A DNA stretch of 64,000 nt from Candidatus Sedimenticola endophacoides. Lineage in GTDB: Bacteria; Pseudomonadota; Gammaproteobacteria; Chromatiales; Chromatiaceae. Positions 18,050-29,760 of the stretch are shown piece after piece. A program made the translations under genes and the position numbers. Below the pieces are notes generated by a model that ran no database searches, was not told where the DNA came from, and saw only the letters and a program-made list of their open reading frames with translations. The stretch's first letter is position 1. Every line of letters starts with the position of its first letter. The stretch is from assembly GCA_003062205.1 (NCBI GenBank), contig PQCP01000100.1, forward strand, positions 1 through 64,000, in the 5' to 3' direction.

Positions 18050-18538
18050 CTAGCTCACCTGGAATCGTCTTCTGAGATCACGCAGGACGATGTAGATCCA
18101 GGGCCACAGGAACATGCCGACCAGCGGCGGTGTCCAGTAGGCGAGCGGTGGGGTGGGGGCGGCCACCGCCCCCATCACCCAGAACGAGAAGAGCTTCTCC
18201 AGCAGCAGCAGCCCGAGTACGCTGAGCGATTGCTGCCAGAGCGGGACCAGACGCATCCGCAGGTGGGTCTGATGGGTGAGGAAGGCGATCAGGGCGAGCG
18301 ACAGGGCGTGTTGTCCGAGCAGGGTGCCGGTGAGCACGTCGACGATCAGACCGAGCAGCCAGCCGCTGAGTACGCCTACCCGCTGGGGCAGCGCCATCAC
18401 CCAGTAGATCAGGGCCAGGGTGTACCACTGGGGGCGCAATGGCCGCGCCCACTCCGGCATCGGGAAAACCGTCAGCAGCAGGGCGATGAGCAGGGTGGCG
18501 AAGATAATGATGCCGCCGCTGTGCCGGGATACGCTCAT
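18050..18538 (-). CDS. mreD: Rod shape-determining protein MreD
   Basis: A 162-residue inner-membrane protein with about five helices, part of the MreBCD-RodA-PBP2 elongasome. Hydrophobic segments start at FATLLIALLLTVFPMP, and WARPLRPQW plus GWLLGLIVDVLTGTLLGQHAL fit the family. The ATG (MSVSRHSGG) overlaps the mreC stop (ATGA). Confidence 0.93.
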   Translation of the reverse strand: MSVSRHSGGIIIFATLLIALLLTVFPMPEWARPLRPQWYTLALIYWVMALPQRVGVLSGWLLGLIVDVLTGTLLGQHALSLALIAFLTHQTHLRMRLVPLWQQSLSVLGLLLLEKLFSFWVMGAVAAPTPPLAYWTPPLVGMFLWPWIYIVLRDLRRRFQVS

Positions 18539-19419
18539 GGATTCTCCCGCTCCGCCGGTTGGGCCCCTGCCTCGCCCTGGCTCGGCAGCGGCGGCAGCTC
18601 CAGTTTCCACACCAGCAGCGCCTCACGGATCCGGTCGAGGTGGGCGTGGGGCCGCGCCGTGACCCGCGCGAAGGGCTGACCCGGGACGCGCTCCACGGCG
18701 GTGACCTCAGCCACCGGATAGCCGGAGGGGAAGCGGCCGCCGAAGCCGGAGGTGACCAGCTCGTCACCCACCCTGATGTCGGCGTTGTTGGGCAGGTGGG
18801 GCAGTTCCAGGCCACCGCCGCTGCCGGCCGTGCCGATGGCGATGCCGCGCAGACCGTTGCGGTTGACCTGCACCGGGGTGGCGTGACTCGGGTCGGTGAT
18901 CAGCAGCACCGTGGAGGAGGTCGGGTTGACATGGGTCACCTGGCCCATCACCCCTTTGGCGTCGAGCAGCGGCTGGCCGGCATAGACCCCCGAGCGTCGG
19001 CCCTTGTTGATCGTCACCTGTTGGCGGTAGGGGTCGAAGTCGGCGGCGATCAACTCGGCGATCAGTACCCGTTCCCCGAGCTGGAAGGCGGAGTCGAGCA
19101 GATAGCGCAGACGCTGGTTTTCCGCCTCCACCGCCGCGACCTTCTGCTGGCGCGCCTGGAGGATCAGGTTGATGCGGCGCAGTTCGCTGTTCTCCTCCTG
19201 GAGACGGGTGCGGGTGGCGAAGGTCTCGGAGAGCCAGTCGCCCGCCGAGCGCGGCAGGTCGGCCGCCAGTTGCAGGGGGTAGACCACCACCGAGAGTACC
19301 GAGCGCAGGCTCTCCATGTGCTTGAAGCGATGGTCCAGGATCATCAGCGCGAGCGAGACCAGCACCGCGGCGATGACCCGGAGGGTGGTGGACGGTCCTT
19401 CTGTGAAGATCGGTTTGAT
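18535..19419 (-). CDS. mreC: Cell shape-determining protein MreC, with an apparent ATC start codon
   Basis: A membrane-anchored periplasmic protein that links MreB to PBP2. A TM helix is followed by a coiled coil (about 65-110) and a double beta-barrel (NKGRRSGVYAGQPLLD onward). The family N-terminus (KPIF..GPS..LR) is present in frame, preceded by ATC at 19419 and a stop 9 bases further up. GGAGG lies ten bases before the ATC. The first ordinary start, GTG 19365, would remove 18 residues and half the membrane helix. I therefore place the start at ATC (294 residues); a true ATG altered by mutation or sequencing error is possible. Confidence 0.8.
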   Translation of the reverse strand: MKPIFTEGPSTTLRVIAAVLVSLALMILDHRFKHMESLRSVLSVVVYPLQLAADLPRSAGDWLSETFATRTRLQEENSELRRINLILQARQQKVAAVEAENQRLRYLLDSAFQLGERVLIAELIAADFDPYRQQVTINKGRRSGVYAGQPLLDAKGVMGQVTHVNPTSSTVLLITDPSHATPVQVNRNGLRGIAIGTAGSGGGLELPHLPNNADIRVGDELVTSGFGGRFPSGYPVAEVTAVERVPGQPFARVTARPHAHLDRIREALLVWKLELPPLPSQGEAGAQPAERENP

Positions 19420-19465
19420 AGCTGATCAGCCTCCGCCTGGCAGATTCGGGCGAGGATGGTCGCTG

Positions 19466-20762
<1,297 letters not shown>

Positions 20763-21050
20763 ATGTCGCTGGAAAGAGCCGATGTCGAAAAGATCGCCCA
20801 CCTGGCGCGTATCGCCGTGGATGAGGAGGAGTTGGACGCCGTGGCCGGCGGCCTCTCCAATATTCTCGACCTGGTCGAGCAGATGAAGGCGGTCGATACC
20901 CGGGGGGTCGAGCCGATGGCCCACCCTCTGCACATGGTCCAGCGCCTGCGCGAGGACCGGGTTACCGAGAGCGACCAGCGAGAGCGCTTCCAGGCGGTGG
21001 CCCCGCAGACCGAGGCGGGTCTCTATCTGGTCCCCAAGGTGATCGAGTGA
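20763..21050 (+). CDS. gatC: Glutamyl-/aspartyl-tRNA amidotransferase subunit C
   Basis: A 95-residue subunit that stabilises the GatA-GatB complex. [17 protein letters not shown] at the N-terminus and the C-terminal [23 protein letters not shown] are typical. Together GatCAB amidates Glu-tRNA-Gln and/or Asp-tRNA-Asn. Opens the gatCAB operon, 51 bases before gatA. Confidence 0.96.
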   Translation: MSLERADVEKIAHLARIAVDEEELDAVAGGLSNILDLVEQMKAVDTRGVEPMAHPLHMVQRLREDRVTESDQRERFQAVAPQTEAGLYLVPKVIE

Positions 21051-21101
21051 CGCGCCCCGGGCGTGTCCTTTCCTTCCCCAAGGAACAACGAGAGCATTCA
21101 C

Positions 21102-22556
21102 ATGCATAACAAATCCATATCCGAGCTGTCGGCCGGATTGCGCCAGGGGGCGTTCTCCAGCGTTGAGCTGACCCGGCACTTTCTCGATCGCATCGCCCGT
21201 CACGACGAGCGTCTCAACGCCTATATCACCCGCACCGAGGAGGCGGCCCTGGCCGGGGCCCGGGCCGCCGACGCGCGCATCGCCGCCGGTGAGGCGGGGC
21301 CGCTGACCGGTATCCCGATCGCCCACAAGGATATCTTCTGTACCGACGGTATCCGCACCACCTGCGGCTCACGCATGCTGGAGCGCTTCACCGCCCCCTA
21401 CGACGCTACCGTGGTGAGCCGCTTCAAGCAGGCCGGCGCGGTGGTGCTGGGCAAGACCAATATGGACGAGTTCGCCATGGGCTCGTCCAATGAGACCAGC
21501 TACTACGGCGCGGTGCGCAATCCCTGGGATACCACCCGGGTGCCCGGGGGTTCCTCCGGCGGCTCGGCCGCCGCGGTGGCGGCGCGGCTGTGCGTGGCGG
21601 CCACCGGCACCGATACCGGCGGCTCGATCCGCCAGCCCGCCGCCCTGTGCGGCATCACCGGCCTCAAGCCCACCTACGGGCGGGTCTCGCGCTACGGCAT
21701 GATCGCCTTCGCCTCCTCCCTGGATCAGGCGGGTCCGATGGCCGCCAGCGCCGAGGACGCGGCGACCCTGCTGCAGGCGATGGCCGGGTTCGACGAGCGC
21801 GACTCCACCAGTGCCCAGGAACCGGTCCCCGACTACAGCGCGGCCCTCGGGGGGGATCTGGCCGGGGTGAGGATCGGCCTGCCCAAGGAGTATTTCGGCG
21901 CCGGGCTCGACCCCGCGGTGGCCGCCTCGGTGGAACAGGCGATCGACGAATACCGGCGGCTTGGTGCTGAGGTGGTCGAGATCTCCCTGCCCAACACCTC
22001 CCTGGCGGTGCCGGTCTACTACGTGGTCGCCCCCGCCGAGTGCTCCTCCAATCTGGCGCGCTTCGACGGTGTGCGTTACGGTCACCGCTGCGAGGCGCCG
22101 CGCGATCTGGAGGATCTCTACAAGCGCTCCCGGGCCGAGGGTTTCGGTCCCGAGGTGAAACGGCGCATCATGATCGGCACCTATGCCCTATCCGCCGGTT
22201 ACTACGACGCCTACTATCTGAAGGCGCAGCAGATTCGCCACCTCATCTCCGATGACTTTGCCAGGGCCTTCCGGGAGGTGGATGTGATCCTGGGCCCGAC
22301 CACCCCCGGCACCGCCTTTGCCCTGGGCGAGAAGGCGGATGATCCGGTCAGCATGTATCTCTCCGATATCTACACCATCGCCGTCAACCTGGCGGGCCTG
22401 CCCGGCATATCGGTGCCGGTGGCCCCGGCGGACGGGCGGCCGGTGGGGCTGCAGCTCATCGGGAACTATTTCCAGGAGGCGCGCCTGCTGAATCTGGCAC
22501 ACCGTCTGCAGCAGGCGACCGACTGGCACAAGGCCGCCCCGGCGGAATTCGAATAA
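21102..22556 (+). CDS. gatA: Glutamyl-/aspartyl-tRNA amidotransferase subunit A
   Basis: A 484-residue amidase that releases ammonia from glutamine for the GatB active site. The Ser-cisSer-Lys triad is visible: Lys in IPIAHKDIF, cis-Ser in [13 protein letters not shown], nucleophilic Ser in [12 protein letters not shown]. The ATG at 21102 ([10 protein letters not shown]) is chosen over an upstream in-frame ATG at 21063, because family members begin this way. Confidence 0.97.
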   Translation: MHNKSISELSAGLRQGAFSSVELTRHFLDRIARHDERLNAYITRTEEAALAGARAADARIAAGEAGPLTGIPIAHKDIFCTDGIRTTCGSRMLERFTAPYDATVVSRFKQAGAVVLGKTNMDEFAMGSSNETSYYGAVRNPWDTTRVPGGSSGGSAAAVAARLCVAATGTDTGGSIRQPAALCGITGLKPTYGRVSRYGMIAFASSLDQAGPMAASAEDAATLLQAMAGFDERDSTSAQEPVPDYSAALGGDLAGVRIGLPKEYFGAGLDPAVAASVEQAIDEYRRLGAEVVEISLPNTSLAVPVYYVVAPAECSSNLARFDGVRYGHRCEAPRDLEDLYKRSRAEGFGPEVKRRIMIGTYALSAGYYDAYYLKAQQIRHLISDDFARAFREVDVILGPTTPGTAFALGEKADDPVSMYLSDIYTIAVNLAGLPGISVPVAPADGRPVGLQLIGNYFQEARLLNLAHRLQQATDWHKAAPAEFE

Positions 22557-22568
22557 GGCAGGTACATC

Positions 22569-24011
22569 ATGCAGTGGGAAACCGTGATCGGGCTGGAGAT
22601 CCATGCCCAGTTGGCAACCAGGTCGAAGATCTTCTCCGGCGCCTCCACCGCGTTTGGCGCCGCGCCCAACACCCAGGCCTGCAATATCGATCTGGGCCTG
22701 CCCGGCGTGCTGCCGGTGCTCAACCGCGAGGTGGTGCGGATGGCGGTGCGTTTTGCCACCGCCATCGACGCCGAACTGGGTCGGCGCTCGGTGTTCGCAC
22801 GCAAGAACTACTTCTACCCCGACCTGCCCAAAGGCTATCAGATCAGCCAGTACGAGCTGCCCATCGTCGGGCGCGGGCATGTCGAGATCCTGCTTGAGGA
22901 GGGCGCGGCCAAGCGCATCGGCGTCACCCGCGCCCACCTGGAGGAGGATGCCGGGAAATCCCTGCACGAGGATTTTCATGGCAGCACCGGCATCGATCTC
23001 AACCGCGCCGGCACCCCGCTGCTGGAGATCGTCTCGGAGCCCGACATGCGCTCGGCCCGGGAGGCGGTGGCCTACGCGCGCAAGATCCATCAGATCGTCC
23101 AGTATCTCGGCATCTGTGATGGAAACATGCAGGAGGGCTCGTTTCGCTGCGATGCCAACGTCTCGGTGCGGCCCATGGGCGAGGATCGCTTGGGTACCCG
23201 GGCCGAACTGAAGAACATCAACTCCTTCCGCTTCCTGGAGCGCGCCATCAATTTCGAGGTGGAGCGCCAGATCGACCTCATCGAGTCGGGCGGTAAGGTG
23301 GTGCAGGAGACCCGCCTGTATGACGCGGCCCGGGATGAGACCCGCTCCATGCGCACCAAGGAGGAGGCCAACGACTACCGCTACTTCCCGGATCCGGACC
23401 TGCTGCCGGTGGAGCTCGACGACGCCTTCATCGAGGCGGTGCGGTCCGATATGCCGGAGCTGCCCGATGCCAAGCGCCAGCGCTTCAGCGAGGCCTATGG
23501 GCTGAGTGCCTACGATGCATCCGTGGTCACGGCCAGCCTGTCTCTGGCGGACTACTTCGAGACCGTGGCCGAGGCCGCCGGGGACGCCAAGCTGGCGGCC
23601 AACTGGGTGATGGGCGAGCTGGCCGCCGCTCTGAACAAGGAGAACCTGGAGATCGGCTCCTCCCCGGTGGATGCTCCCCGGCTCGGCGCCATGTTGCGGC
23701 GCATCGCCGACAACACCATCTCGGGAAAGATCGCCAAACAGGTCTTCGAGGCGATGTGGAACGGCGAGGGCGGCGCCGATGAGATCATCGAGGCGCGGGG
23801 GCTGAAGCAGATCACCGACAGCGGCGCCATCGAACGGGTGGTGGACGAGGTGATCGCCGCCAATCCCCAGCAGGTGGAGAGCTACCGGGGCGCGGAGGCG
23901 GCCAAGCAGGGCAAGATGCTCGGCTTCTTCGTCGGGCAGGTGATGAAGGCCTCCCAGGGCAAGGCCAACCCCAAGCAGGTCAACGAGCTGCTGCGCCAGA
24001 AGCTCTCTTAG
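22569..24011 (+). CDS. gatB: Glutamyl-/aspartyl-tRNA amidotransferase subunit B
   Basis: A 480-residue kinase/amidotransferase subunit that phosphorylates the misacylated amino acid and adds ammonia. [12 protein letters not shown] at the N-terminus, [18 protein letters not shown] and a C-terminal YqeY-like tail (about 400-480) that binds tRNA are seen. It follows gatA by 12 bases. Its stop overlaps, tail to tail, the stop of the diguanylate cyclase gene (24008-24011). Confidence 0.97.
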   Translation: MQWETVIGLEIHAQLATRSKIFSGASTAFGAAPNTQACNIDLGLPGVLPVLNREVVRMAVRFATAIDAELGRRSVFARKNYFYPDLPKGYQISQYELPIVGRGHVEILLEEGAAKRIGVTRAHLEEDAGKSLHEDFHGSTGIDLNRAGTPLLEIVSEPDMRSAREAVAYARKIHQIVQYLGICDGNMQEGSFRCDANVSVRPMGEDRLGTRAELKNINSFRFLERAINFEVERQIDLIESGGKVVQETRLYDAARDETRSMRTKEEANDYRYFPDPDLLPVELDDAFIEAVRSDMPELPDAKRQRFSEAYGLSAYDASVVTASLSLADYFETVAEAAGDAKLAANWVMGELAAALNKENLEIGSSPVDAPRLGAMLRRIADNTISGKIAKQVFEAMWNGEGGADEIIEARGLKQITDSGAIERVVDEVIAANPQQVESYRGAEAAKQGKMLGFFVGQVMKASQGKANPKQVNELLRQKLS

Positions 24012-25036
24012 TCCACCATGATACGGTCGCGGCCGCCGTGCTTGGCCGCGTACAGTGCCTCATCCGCCTGCTGGATCAGGTCGGTGGGGTCCTGGTCGGG
24101 CCGGTAGCCCGCGACCCCGCCGGAGATGGTCACCTGGCCGATCGATTCACGGCTTCCGGTGCGTACCAGGCGCGCCTCGCGAATGGTGTGGCGGATCCCC
24201 TCGGCCAGGGCCGTGGCCTCCTCCAGGGAGGAGGCGGGGTAGAGCAGGGTGAACTCCTCACCGCCGTAGCGCGCGGCCAGGCAGTTGTCGCAGGCGTGCT
24301 CCTTGAGGGTCTTGGCGACAAAGCGGATCACCTTGTCGCCGATGACGTGACCATGGGTGTCGTTGACCCGTTTGAAGTGGTCGATGTCGAACATCAACAG
24401 GTGCAGCGGGGTGGCGTTGCGCGCGGCGTCGGCGATCAACGTCTCCAGCCGCTCGGCGAAGGCGGTGCGGTTGGCCAGGCCGGTCAGGGGGTCGGTGGTG
24501 GCGCGGTGACGCACCTGCTCCAGCTCGACCTTGAGCTGGTCCATCTCCTGGCTCTTGGTGTCGAAATCCTGTTGCATCCGCTGCAGGGATGAGCGCATCT
24601 GCGAGGTCTCGTGCAGTACCGCCTGTAGCAGTTCCATGCCGCTGGCGGCCTGTCGTGGGCTATCGTCCAGGTCGCTGTGCAGGCGTTGCAGGGTGTCGTC
24701 ATAGCTGCGCGCACGCTCTCCGGTGGCGCTGATGGCACCGCTGGTCTCGCGCAGCAGCGCCTGCAGTTGCTCGCCGATGCGCGCCATCGCCAGATGCTGG
24801 TCCGGGGAGTTGAGCAGGGCGAACAGCTCCTCGTTGAGTTGCCCGGAGAACGGGATCTGCCCGGCGATGGCCTGGTCGATGCGCGCGGACAGGGCCTTTT
24901 CGTCACCCAGGACGTAGTGGTACCAGACGGCGTAGTTCTCCGGGGTGGCCGGTATCTTGTGCTGGTGCATCAGCGGGAGGATGCGGCGCAGGTGTTCAGC
25001 GTTCAGCTCAATCGCTTGCTCGATTTTGGGGTCCAT
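24008..25036 (-). CDS. Diguanylate cyclase (GGDEF domain)
   Basis: A 342-residue protein. The N-terminal helical part (1-~165) contains [15 protein letters not shown] and a coiled coil near 120-165. A GGDEF domain follows, starting [12 protein letters not shown], with [15 protein letters not shown] and an intact active-site loop ARYGGEEF, so it should make cyclic di-GMP from GTP. The RxxD inhibitory site expected just before the loop is absent (CDNCLAARY instead), so product feedback may be weak. No signal peptide or TM, hence cytosolic. The start ATG 25036 opens the conserved N-terminal region. The signal it senses is unknown. Confidence 0.9.
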   Translation of the reverse strand: MDPKIEQAIELNAEHLRRILPLMHQHKIPATPENYAVWYHYVLGDEKALSARIDQAIAGQIPFSGQLNEELFALLNSPDQHLAMARIGEQLQALLRETSGAISATGERARSYDDTLQRLHSDLDDSPRQAASGMELLQAVLHETSQMRSSLQRMQQDFDTKSQEMDQLKVELEQVRHRATTDPLTGLANRTAFAERLETLIADAARNATPLHLLMFDIDHFKRVNDTHGHVIGDKVIRFVAKTLKEHACDNCLAARYGGEEFTLLYPASSLEEATALAEGIRHTIREARLVRTGSRESIGQVTISGGVAGYRPDQDPTDLIQQADEALYAAKHGGRDRIMVD

Positions 25037-25241
25037 GGCCTGATCGTCGAAAACGGGAATTTCAATACTCGGTGACTGGAAATATGGCAGTCCGGAGCGG
25101 AAAGGGCAAGCCCGCTTCATCCGTGCGCCGCGCCACCCGACAGGACAGTGCCTGTTTTGGTGAAAGCTCGTATGTCGAACATAACCGATTATCTGACAGG
25201 TGTTTTTCCGGTCAACTGGTTCGTGCGCCGAGCGATGTCGG

Positions 25242-25976
25242 CTAGCGGGCGTAGTGCCGGGCGATACGCTGAACCAGCTCTTGTTTGTCCTCTCGGGCAT
25301 GGATGACCGTGCGAGCCAGCTCCAGCAGCTTCTGCTGGTTGGCGCGGGCGTAGCCGCGCAGGGCCTCGAAGGCCTCCTCCTGTTCGACCTGGAGCCGCTC
25401 CATGTAGATACCGACGGCGACGCTGATTTCGCGGTTGCGGTCAATGGCGCCGCTGAGGCGGGTGTGGGTCTCGGCGTGGCGTCTGCGCTCTGCGGCGTAG
25501 TTGAGGGCGAGGGTGACCAGCGACCGCAGCTGTGACTGCTGGGGTGGTTTGATCAGGTAGCCGAGGGTGCCGGGAGGGCAGGGCTGGCCGGCACCGGGGT
25601 GCGTGTCGCCGTTGATCGCCACCAGGCATTCGATGTGCAGCTCCTCCCACAGGCGCCGGGCCAGTGTAGTGGGGTTCGCGCCGGGTGCTTCGGCATCGAT
25701 CAGCGCCAGCTGGGGCCGGTGTTGCAGGCCCAGCTGCAGGGCTTGTAATGGACCCCGGCAACGCAGTACCGGGAAGCCCGATGCGCTCAGCTCCGCGCTT
25801 AGCAGCCGGTCGTGCTCGACCACGAGCAGGAAGAGGTGGGGTGTCGTCTTTGGGGGTGGTTTTTCTGGTTGCCATGGTGTTCGTACTGCCGACAGAGGCG
25901 CTCTCCGGCGGATCGTGTTGTTGTCTAGCCCCCGCCCGATCCTCGCACCGGCCAGGGAGGTGAACCGAATCGGCAC
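25242..25976 (-). CDS. Response regulator with ANTAR RNA-binding domain
   Basis: A receiver-like domain (LFLLVVEHDRLL, the phospho-acceptor in LALIDAEAPG, Lys in GYLIKPP) is followed by a coiled coil and a C-terminal ANTAR domain (AIDRNREISVAVGIYMERLQ, then ALRGYARANQQKLLELARTVI). ANTAR proteins bind two-hairpin RNA sites and prevent transcription termination, as in AmiR or NasR. The N-terminus is uncertain: the GTG at 25976 gives 244 residues with ~45 untypical ones. An ATG at 25875 lies in another frame that one fewer C near 25850 would join. No sensor kinase is nearby. Confidence 0.8.
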   Translation of the reverse strand: MPIRFTSLAGARIGRGLDNNTIRRRAPLSAVRTPWQPEKPPPKTTPHLFLLVVEHDRLLSAELSASGFPVLRCRGPLQALQLGLQHRPQLALIDAEAPGANPTTLARRLWEELHIECLVAINGDTHPGAGQPCPPGTLGYLIKPPQQSQLRSLVTLALNYAAERRRHAETHTRLSGAIDRNREISVAVGIYMERLQVEQEEAFEALRGYARANQQKLLELARTVIHAREDKQELVQRIARHYAR

Positions 25977-26427
25977 CCCAGGGTTCGTTGATAGTCTCCT
26001 TCCTCCGTGGCGGGGCGTGACGGCTTGCTTGGTTGCTCGGCGCCGGGGTCGTTTTATTTCGACCGCATCGATCCTTCCCCACAGTAGACCCGATTTTTCT
26101 TAATCATCCCTTAGGGCGGCTGTCAGGCCGCCCATGGTTAAGCGACTCTTCCGGGATCCGCTTGCCGGGCGTTCATGCCTTGGTCCGGCCGGAGGGGTTG
26201 TCGGGCCAGGGAATAAAAATACTATTTTGCCATGGGTCGGTTCGTCATGTGAACCATTTTCTTATTGTGGGTTTGTGGGGCTGGTGAGGGGGCGGTGTTG
26301 AATGGCGGCCGCAGCAGTCGCGCCATGGGCCATACCTCTCTTCTGACGCCAGAGGCGGCGGCCGTTGGATTGAGTGAGGCGTTGATCCGGGAGCGGTTTT
26401 GGCCCTGGTAACCGTGCGGGTGCGGAC
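25977..26427. other. 451-bp gene-free stretch
   Basis: Between the ANTAR regulator and the methyltransferase. It holds a strong hairpin at 26114-26133, a small GGTTC/GAACC hairpin around 26229-26246 followed by AT-rich DNA, and an AT-rich patch near 26210-26230 that could hold a minus-strand promoter for the ANTAR gene. No coding frame with family resemblance is visible. Confidence 0.5.
26114..26133. terminator. Perfect hairpin downstream of the methyltransferase-moeB-hemA transcript
   Basis: Stem GGGCGGC/GCCGCCC with loop TGTCAG, flanked by CTTA and TTAAG that nearly extend it. No U-run follows directly on the minus strand, so it may be a weak or bidirectional terminator. Confidence 0.4.
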
Positions 26428-27039
26428 TCAGCCCTGTTTGATGGCGCGGGCGACGGTGTAGGTGCGCCCTTGCTTGATCTTCTCGTAGTTGCCGAAGACC
26501 TCGTTGAAGGCCTTCTGCACGAACTTGCGCAAGCCGGTGATGGTGACGACGTAGCAGCGGGCGCCGGGGCGCATGCGCAGCAGCGCGTCATAGAAATAGA
26601 GGTAGTAGAGCTCTTTGCCGGTCTTTGCCGGCAGGTTGGAGACCACCAGGTCGAATTCACGCTCCCCGACCTGATCGAAGCCGTTGCTGAGGAAGATGTC
26701 GACGTTGTGGATGCCGTTGAGCCGGGCGTTGTGGCGGCTGTAGTCGACGGCAACGAAGTCCTTGTCCACCAGTACGCTGGTGCCCTCCGGGGCGAGTCTG
26801 GCCAGGGTCAGGCCGAGGGGGCCGTAGCCGCAGCCCAGGTCGATGGTGTCGTCGTTTGGTCTCACCTCCAGGTGGTCGAGCAGCAGCCGGCTGCCCTCGT
26901 CCAGCCCCCTGGGCGAGAACAGGCCCCAGGTGGTGTGGTAGGTGAGGGTGTGGCCGCGCGCCTCGGCGCTGAATACCGTGTCCGCCCGGGTCCGTTCCAG
27001 CCAGGCGGCGGTCGCCTTGTCGATACAGGATCTGTCCAT
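26428..27039 (-). CDS. Class I SAM-dependent methyltransferase, RsmC/MTS-like small domain
   Basis: A 203-residue methyltransferase. TIDLGCGYGPLGL (SAM motif I, about 73-85), DYSRHNARLNG and the substrate motif SNLPAKTG in place of NPPF/NPPY indicate the MTS fold of RsmC/RlmG-type rRNA guanine-N2 methyltransferases. It is half their size, matching a single catalytic domain. Substrate not known. Its ATG overlaps the moeB stop by one base (TGATG), so it is cotranscribed with moeB. Confidence 0.75.
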   Translation of the reverse strand: MDRSCIDKATAAWLERTRADTVFSAEARGHTLTYHTTWGLFSPRGLDEGSRLLLDHLEVRPNDDTIDLGCGYGPLGLTLARLAPEGTSVLVDKDFVAVDYSRHNARLNGIHNVDIFLSNGFDQVGEREFDLVVSNLPAKTGKELYYLYFYDALLRMRPGARCYVVTITGLRKFVQKAFNEVFGNYEKIKQGRTYTVARAIKQG

Positions 27040-27788
27040 CACGCCTCCCGGGAGCCGCATACCGGGCAGTCGGGGTCTGCCCGCAGTTTCAGGGTGCGCC
27101 ACTGCATCTGCATGGCGTCGAGCAACAACAGCCTGCCGTGGAGGGGGGTGCCGGCGCCGCTGAGCAGCTTCAGCGCCTCGGTGGCCTGGATGCTGCCGAT
27201 AATTCCCACCACCGGTGCGAGAACGCCGTTCTCGGAGCAGGTCTCGTCGGCCTCGGCGCCGCTGCCGTAGAGGCAGTGGTAGCAGGGGCCGCCCCGTTGG
27301 CCGCTGAACACGGTGACCTGTCCCTCGGCGCGGATCGCGGCGCCGGAGACCAGTGGGGTGGAGTGGGCGACACAGGCGCGGTTGACCGCGAAGCGGGTGG
27401 TGAAGTTGTCGCTGCAGTCGAGGACCAGGTCGGCCCGTGCCACCTGCCGGGCGAGTGCAGTGTCGTCGAGCGCCTGGTCCAGGCATTCGCAACGGCACTC
27501 GGGGTTGAGGCGGGCGATGGCCGCCGCCGCCGAGTTCACCTTGGGCTGGCCGATGGCGTCGGTGGTGTGAATGATCTGGCGCTGGAGGTTGCTCAGCTCC
27601 ACCCGGTCGTAGTCGGCAAGTATCAGGGTGCCGACCCCGGCGGCGGCCAGATAGATTGCCACCGGTGAGCCGAGCCCGCCCAGTCCGATGATAAGGACCC
27701 GGGCGTCGAGCAGCGCCTGCTGCCCCTCGATGCCGATGGCGGGGAGCATGATCTGGCGGCTGTAGCGCAGAAGTTGGTCGTCGTTCAT
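27039..27788 (-). CDS. moeB: HesA/MoeB/ThiF-family adenylyltransferase
   Basis: A 249-residue E1-like enzyme that adenylates the C-terminal glycine of a small sulfur carrier (MoaD for molybdopterin, or ThiS for thiazole). IIGLGGLGSPVA binds ATP, LSNLQRQIIH carries catalytic arginines, and TCSENGVLAP holds the conserved Cys. Two zinc pairs are CYHC and CPVC. ThiF cannot be strictly excluded; the hemA-prfA-prmC-moeB order is typical of moeB. It follows prmC by 50 bases. Confidence 0.9.
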   Translation of the reverse strand: MNDDQLLRYSRQIMLPAIGIEGQQALLDARVLIIGLGGLGSPVAIYLAAAGVGTLILADYDRVELSNLQRQIIHTTDAIGQPKVNSAAAAIARLNPECRCECLDQALDDTALARQVARADLVLDCSDNFTTRFAVNRACVAHSTPLVSGAAIRAEGQVTVFSGQRGGPCYHCLYGSGAEADETCSENGVLAPVVGIIGSIQATEALKLLSGAGTPLHGRLLLLDAMQMQWRTLKLRADPDCPVCGSREA

Positions 27789-27838
27789 AGGGTCCGATGG
27801 GTGTGTCCGGTTGGGCGTGTATGGTAGCGCAGGGCGGG

Positions 27839-28675
27839 TCAGGGCAGGAAGCCCTCGCTGATGCGCGGGCGCTGTTCGAGGTCGTTGTGGGTGGCGCAGT
27901 GGGTGAAGCCGTTTTGGGCGAGGATGGCGCGTGCCGCGGCTCCCTGGTCGGGGCCGTGTTCCAGGATCAGGCCGCCCGCGCTGCGCAGGTGGGTTCCCGC
28001 CTGGGCGGCGATGCGCCGGATGTCGGCCAGACCATCGGCTCCGGAGACGAGGGCCTGGCGCGGTTCCCAGGGCAGGCCGCCCCGCATCAGGTGGGGGTCC
28101 GTGTCGCGAATGTAGGGGGGGTTGCTCACGATCAGGTCGAATCGGATGGCGGCCGGCAGCGCCGAGCACCAGGAGCCCTTCCGGAAGACCAGGTTGTCGA
28201 GACCGAGGCGCCGGGCGTTGTCGCGGGCGACCTCCAGTGCCGCCTTTGAGCGGTCGCAGGCGTAGAGCCGGGCCAGGGGGCGCTCGCTGGCGATGGCCAG
28301 GGCAATGGCGCCGCAGCCGGTGCCAAGATCGGCGATGTTCCAGGGGGCATCGGCGGGGATCAGCTCCAGGGCCCGTTCAACCAGTGTCTCGGTGTCGGGG
28401 CGGGGGATCAGGGTGTCGGGGCTGACCCGCAGCGGGAGCGACCAGAACTCCCGCTCGCCGGTGAGGTAGGCGAGCGGCTCCCCCGCCTGGCGGCGCGCCA
28501 GCAGCCCTTCGAAGTGCGTCTGTTGCCGGGTGTCGAGGGTGCTCTCGGGCCAGGCGATCAGGTGGGTGCGGGGTTTGTCCAGCACCAGGCAGAGCAGTAC
28601 CTCGGCCTCCAGTCTGGGGTGGTCGCTGTCGCGCAGCCGTGCGCCGGCCAGACGCAGCGCCTCGGCCAGGGTCAT
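27839..28675 (-). CDS. prmC: Release factor glutamine methyltransferase
   Basis: A 278-residue SAM-dependent enzyme that N5-methylates the glutamine of the GGQ motif in RF1 and RF2. The N-terminal helical domain binds the release factor. The catalytic domain shows [13 protein letters not shown] and the substrate motif SNPPYI. The ATG overlaps the prfA stop (ATGA), coupling it to its substrate's gene. Confidence 0.97.
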   Translation of the reverse strand: MTLAEALRLAGARLRDSDHPRLEAEVLLCLVLDKPRTHLIAWPESTLDTRQQTHFEGLLARRQAGEPLAYLTGEREFWSLPLRVSPDTLIPRPDTETLVERALELIPADAPWNIADLGTGCGAIALAIASERPLARLYACDRSKAALEVARDNARRLGLDNLVFRKGSWCSALPAAIRFDLIVSNPPYIRDTDPHLMRGGLPWEPRQALVSGADGLADIRRIAAQAGTHLRSAGGLILEHGPDQGAAARAILAQNGFTHCATHNDLEQRPRISEGFLP

Positions 28676-29760
28676 CGACGCTCGCTGGCCGCCAGTGCCG
28701 CCAGCTGTTCCACCTGGTATTCGTGGGTCAGTGGGTCGATGATCTGCTCCAGCGCCCCTTCCAGTACCTCGTCGAGCTTGTAGACGGTGAGGTTGATGCG
28801 GTGGTCGGTGATGCGGTTCTGGGGGTAGTTGTAGGTGCGGATGCGCTCCGAGCGGTCACCACTGCCGACCTGGAGTCTGCGGTCCTCGGCCTGGGCGCTG
28901 GCCTGCTCGCGCTGGGCGCCGGCGAGGAGCCGGGCCGAGAGCAGGGAGAGGGCGCGGGCCTTGTTCTTGTGCTGGGAGCGTTCATCCTGGCACTCGACCA
29001 CGATGCCGGAGGGCAGGTGGGTAATGCGCACCGCCGAGTCGGTCTTGTTGACGTGCTGGCCGCCGGCTCCGGAGGAGCGGTAGGTGTCGATGCGCAGATC
29101 GTTGGGGTTGATCTCGACGGCGTCGATCTCTTCCGCCTCGGGCAGGATCGCCACGGTGCAGGCGGAGGTGTGGATCCGCCCCTGGGATTCGGTCTCGGGT
29201 ACCCGCTGTACGCGATGGGTGCCCGATTCAAATTTCAGGCGGGAGTAGACATTGCTGCCGCTGATCCGGCATACCACCTCTTTGTAGCCGCCCTGTTCGC
29301 CGTGGCTCTCGCTGATGATCTCGCTGTTCCAGCCCACGCCTTCGGCGTAGCGGCTGTACATGCGCAACAGGTCCCCGGCGAACAGCGCCGCCTCGGCGCC
29401 ACCGGTGCCGGCGCGCACCTCCAGGAAGATGTTGCGCTGGTCGTTGGGGTCGGCCGGAATCAGCAGCAGTTGCAGTTGTGGTTCGAGCTGTCCGCGCAGC
29501 GTCTCGGCCCGGTCCAGCTCCTCGCGGGCGAGGTCGGCCATCTCGGGGTCATCGAGCATTTCACGGGCCCCGTCGATCGCCTCCTCCAGGGTGCGGTAGC
29601 GGTTGTAGCAGCCGACCACCGGCTCGATCTGGGCGTATTCGCGGCCGAGGGCGCGGAATTGGCTCTGATCGCCCTGGACCTCCGGGTCGGCGAGCAGTGC
29701 GGTGATCTCTTCGAAGCGTTCGGTGATCTGTTCGAGTTTGCTGCGGATGGATGCCTTCAT
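28672..29760 (-). CDS. prfA: Peptide chain release factor 1
   Basis: A 362-residue class I release factor that reads UAA and UAG. The catalytic GGQ loop is in [17 protein letters not shown] and is the PrmC methylation site. The coiled N-terminal domain and central codon-recognition domain are complete. It overlaps hemA by one base (TAATG) and prmC by four. Confidence 0.97.
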   Translation of the reverse strand: MKASIRSKLEQITERFEEITALLADPEVQGDQSQFRALGREYAQIEPVVGCYNRYRTLEEAIDGAREMLDDPEMADLAREELDRAETLRGQLEPQLQLLLIPADPNDQRNIFLEVRAGTGGAEAALFAGDLLRMYSRYAEGVGWNSEIISESHGEQGGYKEVVCRISGSNVYSRLKFESGTHRVQRVPETESQGRIHTSACTVAILPEAEEIDAVEINPNDLRIDTYRSSGAGGQHVNKTDSAVRITHLPSGIVVECQDERSQHKNKARALSLLSARLLAGAQREQASAQAEDRRLQVGSGDRSERIRTYNYPQNRITDHRINLTVYKLDEVLEGALEQIIDPLTHEYQVEQLAALAASERR

